From assembly GCF_008831285.2 (NCBI RefSeq), contig NC_045139.1, forward strand, positions 18,458,354 to 18,522,353: a stretch of 64,000 nucleotides of DNA. The letters are read 5' to 3'. The notes under the pieces are model-generated. The model did not search any database. It was given only the letters and a program-made list of their open reading frames with translations, and was not told where the DNA came from. This DNA comes from Nymphaea colorata (Eukaryota; Streptophyta; Magnoliopsida; Nymphaeales; Nymphaeaceae). A program made the translations under genes and the position numbers. Shown here piece by piece: positions 54,301 to 64,000 of this stretch (positions within the stretch are counted from its first letter, which is position 1; every line of letters begins with the position of its first letter).

Positions 54301-56043
54301 AAGATAAAAATGAAAAATGGGGAAAAAGTTGTTAAAAACGCGATAAATTTATTTTTCATTTTTTTTCAAAATATCACAATTTTTTCCCTTTTTTCGTTTT
54401 TTTTCATGTTTTCCATTAATATCATGATATTTGAAAATATTGCAGGATCTTGTGAATTTGTGATATGATTTGACTTGAGATGTAACACCCCAAAAGTTTA
54501 GTCTCGTATTGAAGATTGTGAGAGATCTTCAACGGCTAATAAAGCGGGGTCATTAATGAAATGATTGTCCTGCTTTCTAGTCTTTTTGAGGTTGGAGCCG
54601 AAATTGCTAAGGGGCGGGTTAGGAGCCAAACCAGAGGCCCGAGCCCAGGAGTGGGTTGGGTTGTTACAGTGGTATCATAACAGTTTCAACACTCGGACCT
54701 AGGGTCTCACACGCGCGGACGCGTGTGCCTTAAGAGGGTAGATTGTAACACCCCAAAAGTTTAGTTCTCGCATTGAAGATTGTGAGAGATCTTCAACGGC
54801 TTATAAAGTGGGGTAATTAATGAGATGATTGTCTTGGTTCCTAGCCTTTTTGAGGTTGGAGCCGAAACTGGTAGGGGACATGTTGAGATCTGTCAAACCA
54901 GGGGCCCGAGCCCAAGAGTGGATCAGGTTGTTACATGGGATCCAAGATTCCAGAACAAGTTGTAAGGATACCTTTTATCTTTATGTCTATCTTAGCCTAT
55001 CTCTGTTTGGCATGCTTGGGTTAAGAAGAAAAGTGACAACGTAGCATGTACTATGAAAATGCCATTCATTTCTATTCCCACTGCTATGGTGAGCAGTCAG
55101 AAGCTTTGGTACTTAATGTCCTTCAGAATTCTATGTAGTTTCTATGTGGTTCATTGTTTTTTCTCTCTCACTCCCTCCCCCTCTCTCATTACACTGTACA
55201 TGTGATCTACACAATCCACTTTTTCAGGATTGATGCACACTTACAACCCTTTCATATTCATGTCTGTTTGGTTGCTTTAAAGTTTACACTAGTTTCAAAA
55301 TTGTCATGGAAGATGTTACGACCTGCTTTTTGTCTTACCTTATTTTATATTTTGTAGAAAAGGAGGAAGGGAAAATTTGAGTTGACATGGCGTATATTCA
55401 ATTTCAGAGAGGACCAAGATATAAGGCTAAGAGTTGGCTATGAAATGTTTGAGAAGGTTAGTAATTTATTCTCCAGGATATAGTCAATACGAAAGGAAAT
55501 ATAAACAACATGCATAAATGATGATGTCTTGACTTAGTAATTCTGAATGTCACTATATAAAGTTTGAAGCTTTGCATGTGCTTGCATTTTTAGCTTTCAG
55601 AATATTAAGTCATTGGATGGCTTTGTCAGAAGGTTCATGTCTGTGCTGACCAGATCAGCATTGAGTTTGGTCAGTGGTGAGGGAGAAAGAGAGATGTCTA
55701 CATGGGGCATCACTTGAGTTTCTGCTGAGTGGCATAGGCTTGTTTTCTTGATTTATTTCTAATTGGTGTTATGTTTTTTAACCATGTAATGGTATATTGC
55801 ACAAGCACACTAGTGATTTCTGTGGGTATTCACCAAAAGTTGCCATTATATCCCCTCTTCCAACCTCGAGTTTCTGTGTTCTTCTAAGCTTCCCTTTTTT
55901 GATAGAATAAGAACACTTTATGAATGTTGACTGAAGATTATTTGCTGGGGTGATGTCAGGTTCCATACTTGCAGATCAGAGAGAATAACTGGACTCTGAA
56001 CGCAGATGCAAAAGGCAGATGGAATTTAAGATATGATTTATGA
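51334..56043 (+). CDS. OEP21: Chloroplast outer envelope pore protein OEP21
   Basis: Coding exons are 51334-51426, 52840-52914, 53017-53169, 55358-55456 and 55960-56043, all with phase-0 GT-AG introns, for 167 residues, the family length. The protein begins [20 protein letters not shown], continues [15 protein letters not shown] and [16 protein letters not shown], then [18 protein letters not shown], and ends [20 protein letters not shown]. There is no transit peptide and no hydrophobic helix; alternating residues suit a beta-barrel. In pea OEP21 is an anion-selective channel of the chloroplast outer membrane passing triose phosphates and other phosphorylated sugars, gated by ATP and substrate (family knowledge). 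Exon 1 is read from its first ATG; the donor CAG|GTCGGT is slightly unusual. Intron 3 is the longest and contains a TRIM retrotransposon. Confidence 0.95.
52697..52725. repeat. (CTT)n microsatellite in OEP21 intron 1
   Basis: About nine CTT units, some 110 bp upstream of the exon 2 acceptor. Confidence 0.95.
54230..54450. repeat. AT-rich dispersed repeat in OEP21 intron 3
   Basis: In reverse orientation this resembles 33870-34060 (ATATTTTCAAATATCATGATATTAAT, AAAAAAAACGAAAAAA and TTTATCGCG blocks in the same order). It lies just upstream of the TRIM insertion. Its borders are not clear. Confidence 0.4.
54481..54935 (+). mobile_element. TRIM (terminal-repeat retrotransposon in miniature) in OEP21 intron 3
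   Basis: Two direct terminal repeats, 54481-54668 (188 bp) and 54744-54935 (192 bp), both start TGTAACACCCCAAAAGTTTAG and end GTTGTTACA, so they have TG...CA ends. Directly after the first repeat is TGGTATCATAACAG, close to the primer-binding site TGGTATCAGAGC complementary to initiator methionine tRNA. The purine-rich TTAAGAGGGTAGA just before the second repeat fits a polypurine tract. Flanks are TGAGA (54476-54480) and TGGGA (54936-54940), a 5-bp target duplication with one change. The internal part is only about 75 bp and encodes nothing. The two repeats differ at many positions, so the insertion is not recent. Confidence 0.85.
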
Positions 56044-59000
56044 TTCTCCCTTCCTTTCGCGTCTACTCATAAATGAGAAACAGCATTGTGCACATTATTG
56101 TTGGTTTTGCATGAATTTCCATGTAATCTTCTTTATAAAAGGTACTTTCCACGTTCAATGTTTCTCCTATTTCTGGTTGTTATTTATCACAATTCCTTGG
56201 ACATATATTGATTTTCTATAATTGTAGCGATCGAAGACACACCCACATCAGCATGTCATCATCATATGCCCAAGTCTCGGATTACATAGAGCGTCTCATT
56301 AGCTGTTTGGCCTGTTCTCTGCCCCTGTTCTTGCTCTTTTTTTTTTCATGTACTGAGATGCTGCCAATCAAGTTGCAACTTCTCAACCTTCTGTTGCATG
56401 GCTTGCTCCCAGCATTGTAGTACTCTTGGTCTCTTGCACATTTCTTTATCTTTTTGTCCTTTCTTTGTTCTATCTTCTTTTAACCCGTCCCTTCTACATT
56501 TTCCTCCATGGCTTTTTTCACATCACAAATTCAAACGGACCTGTGGCTTCTTAATCCATTCTTCCCCAAAGTGGAGGAAAGTATAGAACTACCCACATAT
56601 GGGAGCATGTGCATGTTCAGTTAGCCTACCTCCAAAAGATGGTCATAAATACACTCATGAAATAAAATGTTACATTGCCGCATTATTAACGTTAAAAATA
56701 TATAAAAAAAATAACAAGTTCTTTGACTGAAAAGAACTCGTCAAAGAGTTTTAAATAGAACTGTAATGACGGAGCTTGTTCACAGATAAGGAGATGGAAC
56801 TTTTTTCATATGACGAGAGACGGGTTTCTGGAAGCTTTCCAAGGAAAACTCAGTTTCCACATGTAAGCAGTGTTAGTGGCTCTCGATCGTTTCACCTCCT
56901 CCTTAACAGAGTGATCATTTTCTGGGCTTGGCCATGGCTGGTGACAGGTGAGAGCCCAAAGGAAAATTTCGAGGCTTTACATCCAACTGCAATTGCCTAG
57001 CTCACATGGAAACCCACCCCGCTTGCTTCTCTGAGGGCCTCTACCATTGGAGTTACACTAGCTTTAGGAGAACGCTTGTGCTCTGAAAGTGGATGCCATT
57101 GCAGAAAAGAAACAAAAATATGAAGCACGACTGTTCCGTGTGTCCCGCGATGTCAGAAAAACAGCCTTTCATCCGCGGTAGAATGCTGGCGTTTGGTTTA
57201 TTTCTTAATGTGAAACCAAACTTTGAACAAGCTTTAATTCCGTTTACTTAGACAAGGCCAATACTTCTATAATGTTCACACAAGTGTTCCTTCCAACATG
57301 TAGTTACACAATTGTTCCTGCAATCAAACACCACCTTAGTGCAAATTTGATGGCTTGGAAATGTTATTCATGGTGCCGTCCTGCGTTTGAAGGGAAGATG
57401 TAAATTGCCGACATTCTCTGCCCGAAGTGAGGCATGTCACCAATGCAAACAGGTCCTGGAGAAAAAAAAATAAAAAGTGCAGAAAGATTAGGTCTGCTTT
57501 GTATGCCAAAAATTTGCTGTGTTAGTTGTTGCAGCTGCTTTTTGGAAGATTTTGGGTCCCTTTCTATGCGACCTTATGGTATCTACTCCACATACATACT
57601 TTTGGTGGAAATATTTTGTTGGAAATGCAATCACTATCTATGCAGAGATGGTGCAGGCTTTTTGCCAAAGATCTCTCAATGTGGATCACTGGTATCTTAC
57701 TACAAAGATGATAGACAAAAGGATGCAATAATTGGGAGATGCCTACTTCTTGAAAGAGAAATGTGGTGCTGACTTATCAACCTAATCTCATCATAAAACA
57801 TACGTGAAAAATTGCTCCAAAATACCCAAGAAAAAGAACAGATGAACAGAGGAGATATATCATCTGGTTGAATGCATAGGAAGCGATTTGTGTTTGGTTG
57901 GGAAGGAGATGTAAATGAGATGTCAAGGAGTCAGATTCGATTTGGATATCCCATTTATACATCTGAACTGTCAGATCTTTACATATTTAGATTCAAATTC
58001 AAATTCAAATACCCAAAAAAAAAAATTATACCATTCCAAATCCGATTTTTAAATTTATAATCCGAATCCCATCCAAGTCATGCTTGTAGTTTTGGCAATT
58101 CCAAACTGCATTATGGTATATTAGAAACCGACTTTTCAAAATGTATGGTTATTTTATATAGGATATTTTATTTGAAACTGAATCAGAATCTGATATTTAT
58201 TAAAATTGAAGTTTATTCTGATCTAATGTCACATTTCATTAATTTTTTTTCCATATCAACTTTTTTCAAGCAGGTTGGTCCTGAAAATCTGATTGGCCTA
58301 CAAAATCTCCCATCTGAAGGAAAGAGATGGGCATGTTTTTGATAGATGAAAGCGGCCGAACTAAAGCATCAACATGGCTCATGTGGTCTTGACCAAAAAG
58401 ATCTGCACCACTAAATGCCCAAAAGAAAGTGGGTCTAAAAGTCTCTTCTCCACACTAAGTGACTTATCCGCGGAGCCAACCTAGTGGAGGAGGTCACTAG
58501 GTCAAGCCGCTCGGTCAACACCATGCCTTGACCGGGGCTACCGACTCCACCATGGACGACAGCCACCTGGACCACGATGAAGTCGAGGCGCAAGGGAATG
58601 ATCAACACAAGTCTGGCCGGGAACCAAACACGCAAGCATGTGCCGGCCTTCGGCGGCGTCCACGGAAAGTGTGTGCCTAGGTGTTGGTCCGCAATTGGGT
58701 GAGAAGGGACCAACTCAATCCACCATGGGGACCATGTACACATGGTTGATGGAGGGCCATATGTGAGCCTCATAAGCAAAGGAGAGAAGATAACAACTGA
58801 TCTCATGGTAGGGGGAACAAATCATGCCTTGTGTAGGCTTTAGTGAGCTAGTGGGGGTGTGTGGTAGCTAGAAAAGTAATACCATGAGTTCTTTCTGATG
58901 CATATCAAGAAGTATAGGTTAATAATTGAGACATGAGAAAGAGAAAAAGTTGGAAAATAAATATCTCCATGATAGGTCAACAATAGAACAAATAAATATT

Positions 59001-60619
59001 TGAATATTGCTCCTTAAACTAGAGTGATCAAATTTCTTAAAGATTTGAATTACTTGTTCCATATGAAAGAAAAAGGAGAAGAAGATTCTGAAAGAAGAAA
59101 AGGTGTGGGGCCTCTGGAGAGAGAGAGAGAGTCAGCATTTGGTTCAACTGCCAACAGAATAACACAAAGGTTTCAAAGATGGAAAATGATTATCAGCCTC
59201 CAAAGAAAGAAAGTCCCTTTTCCTGTGAAAAACCGCTCCGGGTTTGTCATTTTCCTAAGAAACCATTCGCTCCCCTGGTTTTCGCCTCTCAGTGTCAGTG
59301 CCGGACCAGCAGAGTGCTTTAGCGGTTGGAATGTTCTTTTCCGAGGTCCAATTTCCGCAGCTTTGCGGAAAGTTAGCGGCGCCCTTTTGGTGCTTCAACT
59401 TGGCTGTTTGCTCTGTACTCTGATCAGGGATATGCAACTTGAGGAAATATCTACAGTGGGCACACCTACTTCAGGTGGCTAGGCTTAGAAAGATGGATGT
59501 TCTCTGAGAAGGGCCTCTTGTCTAGTAGACTGCTGGTCATGGGTTCAAATCTCATTATAATTTCTCGCAAAAGGGAGCGACTCGAACGGATACGATTCGA
59601 ATCGTAATAGTTAATTATGAAAATGTAATTGAATCTGGATCAGGTTGTTCGGAATCTGATGTCGAAGAAGGATCCAAATGGCAATGAGTCAGATGGTAGT
59701 AGATGGATCTTAGGATTTTAACTATGAGTCTACAACTTTGAATGTGAGCTTAGCTCGATTCAATTGAATTGAACTTGGTGTTGCCTAGAGGCTTTATTTG
59801 TGTTCATTTTACATTTTAAATGTTTTAAGATCTTAACCGTCGCTTCTTTTTTTGTTGTAGATATGAGACAAATATTCACATCAATAATGTTTCAATTTTT
59901 CTTTTTTGGTCTTTAAAAATAAGTAAAGAATTTGGGTAGGTGTACTAGCTATCACCCACTTACTAAGATGTTTAATGGCAATAGACAGGCCACCACCTGA
60001 GGTTGGGGTTGGTGCAAAAGCCAATAATTCACTAAATCAATACTTTACTAAATAATTGAAATACGATGAGACAAATGGTTGGGTAGAAGCTTCGGGTCTT
60101 TGCGAGCTTGTAGGTCTTCGTCCCGCTCACATTGAATGACCATAAGAAGAAACCAGAGGTTAACATATGAAAAGCATGCTATTTACCAGTTGATAAATGT
60201 TATTTGCTAATATAATATGATCATCATATTCTTTTTTTTTTTTAACAAAAAATAATAAATGACCGAAATTCTTAGGTTAACATCAAAGAATGGTTCCGCT
60301 TGGTTAGCCCCAGGATCGGTCCTGGATCTCTTTCTCTCTCTAACCGGTGGTTTCTCTCTTTCTAGAAGTTTGTGATCAGAGAACCAAATTTTCTGGGAAT
60401 ATTTAGTATTTGTGATCAGGTAACCATTTTTTTTTTTACCTTTTTGCATTGGGAAATTATCAGATTTAATATCAGAGGGAGAAGGTTCTGATCCATCTTC
60501 AATATATGAATCTCAAATCTTAATGATTTAAAACTAGGGGCAATCAAATGTCCTCTTTAAGATCAGGTCTCTCATTCAACCTTAAATATGAGGTTTTGGC
60601 CATAAAACGAAGATACCAT

Positions 60620-60859
60620 GGGGGTGTTTGGATGACGCCCTTCTTTAATCCAGTTTTGTAAAGACTAGGTTTTATGAAAATCAAGTTTTTTAATGAATTT
60701 TATAAACTTTTTTTAACCAAGTTATGTAAACCAGGTTTTTATCAAAACTGGGTTTTTGTAAGTTTGATGACTAAGAAACACTCAAAAAACATGATTTTGG
60801 AGATAAAATCAGACTTTACCTCCAAAACCTGATTTTGAAAATGTCACTCAAAAACATCC
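60620..60859. mobile_element. AT-rich dispersed element, third copy
   Basis: It starts GGGGTGTTTGGATGACGCCC and ends, reverse complemented, GGATGTTTTTGAGTGAC, so imperfect inverted ends are visible. Inside are GGTTTTATGAAAATCAAG and CCAGGTTTTTATCAAAACTGG, as in the copies at 26232 and 32007 (opposite orientation). Confidence 0.5.
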
Positions 60860-61383
60860 TAAATTGTTTTTCATATAGTGGTAAAACTATTATTATTAAT
60901 ATAAGTTCCACCTAAAAAAGAATCTTACATCAACCTCCGATTTGATATCGCGGGTATCAAAACAAATTCTCTTTACAACACTTGCCAGGTGTATCGAACG
61001 GCTTGAGTTCTTGAGCTCCGTCAACTACAAAATGATCTGTAGCCCGACACGTTACCAGTGGACAGAGGTGAAGCATCTTTCCTTCATGAGATTGGAGTCG
61101 ATTCCTCCGGTGGCGGTCGCCGGGAAGAATGACATCACGGAAGCTCGACTTGACCCGTCCGTCCTTCTAATAAAGCTCAGCGACCAGTAATAAATGTTCA
61201 TGCTCTACTTCAAAACACGTTCAACGGTTTCTCTTTCAAGCAGTTTGAGTCGCTTCGGGGAAGAATAAAGAAGTAAATGGATTCCTTGTCAAATTGAAAA
61301 CTGAAGCAAAGATAAGCAAAGATAGATGAATGGACTTGCAGTTCAAGTTATGTCTTTAATCTTAAGAATCTAATAATCTTTGA

Positions 61384-61455
61384 AGGGGCTGACGCAATGG
61401 ACTAAGAAATTTAATAGGTGGCCGGTTTTGTTTTGAGCTTTTATGGCGTCAACTT
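61384..61455. repeat. Probable SINE relic, copy 3 (partial)
   Basis: GGGGCTGACGCAATGGAC and AATAGGTGGCCGGTTTTG-TTTTGAGC match the first half of the copy at 46797-46945. The second half is missing. Confidence 0.4.
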
Positions 61456-61789
61456 CTATTATAGTATAGCGAAAGCGTCGTCTCGAAACATCCAAAGTAA
61501 AAGTAAGCAGATGAGTTTTAATCGAATGATAATGAAATACTAGTCTTACTCACTCAAAACTTTAAAACTAATACCCAACAAATTAATTAATCCTTGGTCA
61601 AGGCATTACAAGAAGGGTCCGATTTTATTTGCCAATTTTAAGTAGAGACCAAACACATTAACTAGAGAATCGACAGCAAATGGGTCAGATCAACATTAAC
61701 AGATTTGATAAGGATGTTGTCAATCAACGAGAACGAGAATTCACGTTGATTCCCTACCCGCCACGACATCATCTGTCTACATCCTTTGG

Positions 61790-61862
61790 CTTGCAATGTG
61801 TGATTCGAACTCGAATCACTGTGATGGCAGCCGACGCCCTGTCCACTGCACTAACTTAATTC
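61790..61862 (-). repeat. tRNA-like SINE head
   Basis: On the minus strand TAGTGCAGTGG (61853-61843) fits a Pol III A box and GAGTTCGAATC (61812-61802) fits a B box, about 30 bases apart. The sequence does not fold into a full tRNA with a paired acceptor stem as far as I can see, so a tRNA-derived SINE head or a decayed tRNA is likelier than a working gene. Confidence 0.4.
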
Positions 61863-62427
61863 TTCGCTCTCAATGCATGAGATATGAAATCCTAAATCGA
61901 ATTTAGGTACATCTACTCCACCCCGTAATCTTTGCTCACATCTCACTACATTGAGATTCACGATTACTAACAATTGGTGCGAAAATTCCAACGAAAAATC
62001 ACAAAAAAAAAAACTTTGGGTTTTGACTTTCTTTCGTCATAATTCCAGAAAAGGCCTCATGGTCATATGGTTTTACTGGTGCAAGCTGCGTTTTGCTCGG
62101 AGTCTTTGTCTGTATTCTCTCTTTGCAGCGAACGAGTGGCGCTTAATGGAATAGTTCAAGAATGAGTACTGCATTCGAGATTATCGTAAAAACTTGGTCG
62201 TCAGCTGAAATTTTCTTGAAACGAAGAATGATCCAAGGAAAAACAACCAAGTGGGCCTTCGGTTGTCCTTGACCAACGATTCAGGTGCATTTCAGTAATT
62301 TCAAGAGCAGAGAGAGAAACTAGAGAGAGAAGGTGGGGGAGCCCGCAGATTCCCATCCTCACGCTCTCCCCCTCTCGCCAAAACTATCCACCGTCGCCGT
62401 CTCTTTTCTAAAAAGCTGCCCTTTCCT

Positions 62428-62433
62428 TATAAA
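62428..62433 (+). promoter_or_regulatory. TATA box of the ATL gene
   Basis: TATAAA in CCTTATAAACC, 59 bp before the start codon, followed by a CT-rich stretch (from about 62457) that suits a short leader. Confidence 0.55.
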
Positions 62434-62491
62434 CCGAACTCTCCTCCCCATCACTCTGTCCGTCTTTCTCTCTCTTGCTGTGTGTTCATTG

Positions 62492-63127
62492 ATGGTGTCG
62501 GCGCCGAGCTCGCTAGTAACGCACAACCGGCGCCTCCTGGACGCGCCGTCGTCGTCCTCGGAGGGGGCGCCAGCAGACGGGACGGTGGACTCGGACGTGG
62601 TGGTCATCCTCGCTGCCCTCCTCTGCACCCTCATCTGCCTCGTCGGCCTGGGGTTCATGGCCCGCTGCGCCTGGCGCTGTCGCTTCCTCCGCCGCGCCGG
62701 CGTGGGAGGCGCCGGCATCCCCGACCCCTCCGCCAACAAGGGCCTCAAGAAGAAGGCGATCCGCGCGCTCCCCGTCGTCGCCTTCGACTCCAACGCCGGC
62801 AAATCGACCGACTGCGCCATCTGCCTGACGGAGTTCCTCCCCGGCGAGCAGATCAGGGTCCTGCCCCAGTGCGCCCACTGTTTCCACCTCAACTGCATCG
62901 ACACCTGGCTCTCCTCACACTCCTCCTGCCCCTCCTGCCGCCACATCCTCGCCGACAAGCCGGCTCCCCAGCCTCCGTCCGCCGGCCGGAGGTGCGAGAG
63001 ATGTGGGTTGCCGGAGAATCGCTCTCCGGCTGCTCCTGCGCCACCCCCCTCCGTCGGCGCCGGCGGCGCGGGTCTTGAACAAGGGCTTCGGTCCAGAGAA
63101 GACGACCCGGACAGGTTTTTGCCTTAA
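62492..63127 (+). CDS. ATL8-like: ATL-family RING-H2 E3 ubiquitin ligase, ATL8/ATL80-like
   Basis: An intronless frame of 211 residues. The frame is open for 53 more codons upstream but has no ATG there, so the ATG at 62492 (MVSAPSSLV) is used; a TATA box sits just upstream. Residues about 34-57 form a membrane helix (DVVVILAALLCTLICLVGLG). The family GLD-type block GLKKKAIRALPVVAF is at 84-98. The RING-H2 domain has Cys108, Cys111, Cys127, His129, His132, Cys135, Cys146 and Cys149, all eight zinc ligands, with the ATL-typical Pro before the sixth-seventh region and a Trp at 139. After it, RCERCGLPE matches the extra CxxC of ATL8 and ATL80, and the end RFLP resembles their conserved tail. ATL proteins ubiquitinate targets at membranes; ATL8 is linked to sugar starvation in Arabidopsis (family knowledge). 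The coding region is strongly GC-rich. Confidence 0.9.
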   Translation: MVSAPSSLVTHNRRLLDAPSSSSEGAPADGTVDSDVVVILAALLCTLICLVGLGFMARCAWRCRFLRRAGVGGAGIPDPSANKGLKKKAIRALPVVAFDSNAGKSTDCAICLTEFLPGEQIRVLPQCAHCFHLNCIDTWLSSHSSCPSCRHILADKPAPQPPSAGRRCERCGLPENRSPAAPAPPPSVGAGGAGLEQGLRSREDDPDRFLP

Positions 63128-64000
63128 TTAATTTTCAATTTTCTACTCTTCCCTCTTGTAATTTATATGGAAACCACAGAAGTGGCTATTTTTTCCCCTT
63201 TCTTTCATCTTCTTCTCTTTTCTTTGTTCATCGACCATGTAAGATGACAATGGCAGCTTCACTTATAAATGATAAAAAGGAAGAAGGAAGAGCATCCCTT
63301 TCTTATGTTTCAAGTTAAACCAGAATTTAACTTGAAGATAATTGAAAACTCAAGAGAATTCTCTGGTTCGATTCCCACTGGTGCCACCCAATTGCTTCTC
63401 TATCAAAAAAAAAAGAAACAAAGAGATGAACAAGAAAACAGAGGACGAAATTTATTTTACTTCTCATGGGAGCTCAATTTTGAAAGAGAAATGTGAATCA
63501 ATGCTTGGCCTTGAATTTTTCTTCTTAAGATTGTTTTAGGGGAACTGAAATTTCGTTCTTTGGCAACCAACAACCTTTGATTTTGTAGTCTATTTCTGGA
63601 ATATTTCAATGGTTCCAGAGAGATGAAAATACTTTGGTTGTCATCTCTGTTTCGTTGTGATGGAGCAATGTGAAGGTGTGTAGTTGTCATCTTTAGATTT
63701 CTCTGTCAAATTTTCTGGGCATGCTTCATTAATCATAAAGTAAAAAAAAAATTCATGTCATGAATCGAAAGATGAAACTTGGTTCTGCCACTGAATGAGG
63801 TGTGACCAATTGACCATGTACAGTTAAATTACTGTTCTTCTTTTCCTGGAGAGGGAGTGTGTGTCTGTCTGTCGATCTGTACTGAAAAGTTGTGGGGAGT
63901 TGGAACCTTGGTCGCAAATATATTCTGCTTGCCCTTCTTGAGTTAGATATCGTATTAATAATTTCGTTGGAACCTAGCAAGGTTTATATAAGCAACGGTG
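63128..64000. other. 3' region of the ATL gene and window end
   Basis: It starts with the 3' untranslated region of the ATL gene. Beyond that the sequence is AT-rich without repeats or a recognisable frame. A tRNA-like segment (GGTTCGATTCCC) at about 63365 has no tRNA body upstream. Confidence 0.45.

Larger units (their letters stand above)
56044..62427. other. Spacer between OEP21 and the ATL gene
   Basis: No gene is supported. Frames at 57434-57772, 59024-59482 and 60942-61190 show no domain I know. GC content rises locally at 58440-58790, without a recognisable coding frame. A dispersed element (60620-60859), a SINE relic (61384-61455) and a tRNA-like stretch (61790-61862) are listed separately. 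A further tRNA-like B-box segment (GGGTTCAAATCTC) lies near 59540. Confidence 0.45.

Noticed and set aside
57434-57772. Cys-rich 112-codon frame
   Set aside because: Overlapping frames in two other phases are equally open and no zinc-finger spacing is seen.
62333-62491. In-frame 53-codon extension upstream of the ATL start
   Set aside because: It has only a GTG, contains the TATA box, and family members start close to the membrane helix.
62359-62958. Long frames in other phases and antisense over the ATL gene
   Set aside because: GC-rich shadows of the RING-H2 gene, Arg/Pro-rich and without motifs.
63365-63390. GGTTCGATTCCCACTGGTGCC resembling the 3' half of a glycine tRNA
   Set aside because: No D arm, anticodon arm or acceptor partner upstream.

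Overview
This is nuclear genomic DNA from a flowering plant. The genes have GT-AG introns and encode plastid outer-envelope, tonoplast, calcium-signalling and RING-H2 proteins that exist only in land plants. AT-rich spacer is packed with plant-type transposon debris. Two intronless or nearly intronless coding regions (PMI1-like and ATL-like) are clearly GC-rich, while the multi-exon genes sit in AT-rich surroundings. I cannot name the species.

Layout. (1) 1-3034: spacer with short transposon relics. (2) 3035-6359, plus strand: a plastid-targeted protein of unknown function, four coding exons, with a GC-AG last intron. (3) 13633-7115, minus strand: a group I calcium-dependent protein kinase like CPK5/CPK6, seven coding exons, with a small hAT-like element in its fourth intron. 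(4) 17053-21054: a decayed 4.0-kb hAT transposon with an exact 8-bp target-site duplication. Besides broken transposase it carries a degraded fragment that reads like the HECT ubiquitin ligase UPL1/UPL2. (5) 22973-23359: an unrecognised small ORF. (6) 27204-29834, plus strand: an intronless PMI1-like (plastid movement impaired 1) gene. (7) 29835-35489: spacer with several non-autonomous elements. (8) 39690-35490, minus strand: a tonoplast sugar transporter (TST/TMT family), five coding exons. (9) 41400-51333: ten kilobases of repeats without a convincing gene. (10) 51334-56043, plus strand: OEP21, the chloroplast outer-envelope anion channel, five exons; its third intron holds a complete miniature LTR retrotransposon (TRIM). 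(11) 56044-62427: spacer. (12) 62492-63127, plus strand: an ATL8/ATL80-type RING-H2 ubiquitin ligase.

The genes are independent transcription units. Some themes coincide: two concern chloroplast envelope or movement (OEP21, PMI1), one is plastid-targeted, and three belong to sugar transport or signalling (TST, CDPK, ATL). I see no sign of a functional cluster. The most unusual content lies in the mobile elements: host-gene capture by a hAT element, a TRIM in an essential gene's intron, and several short inverted-repeat families found as multiple copies within the window. Exon borders were set by hand from splice signals, reading frame and remembered family sequences; no alignment was run.
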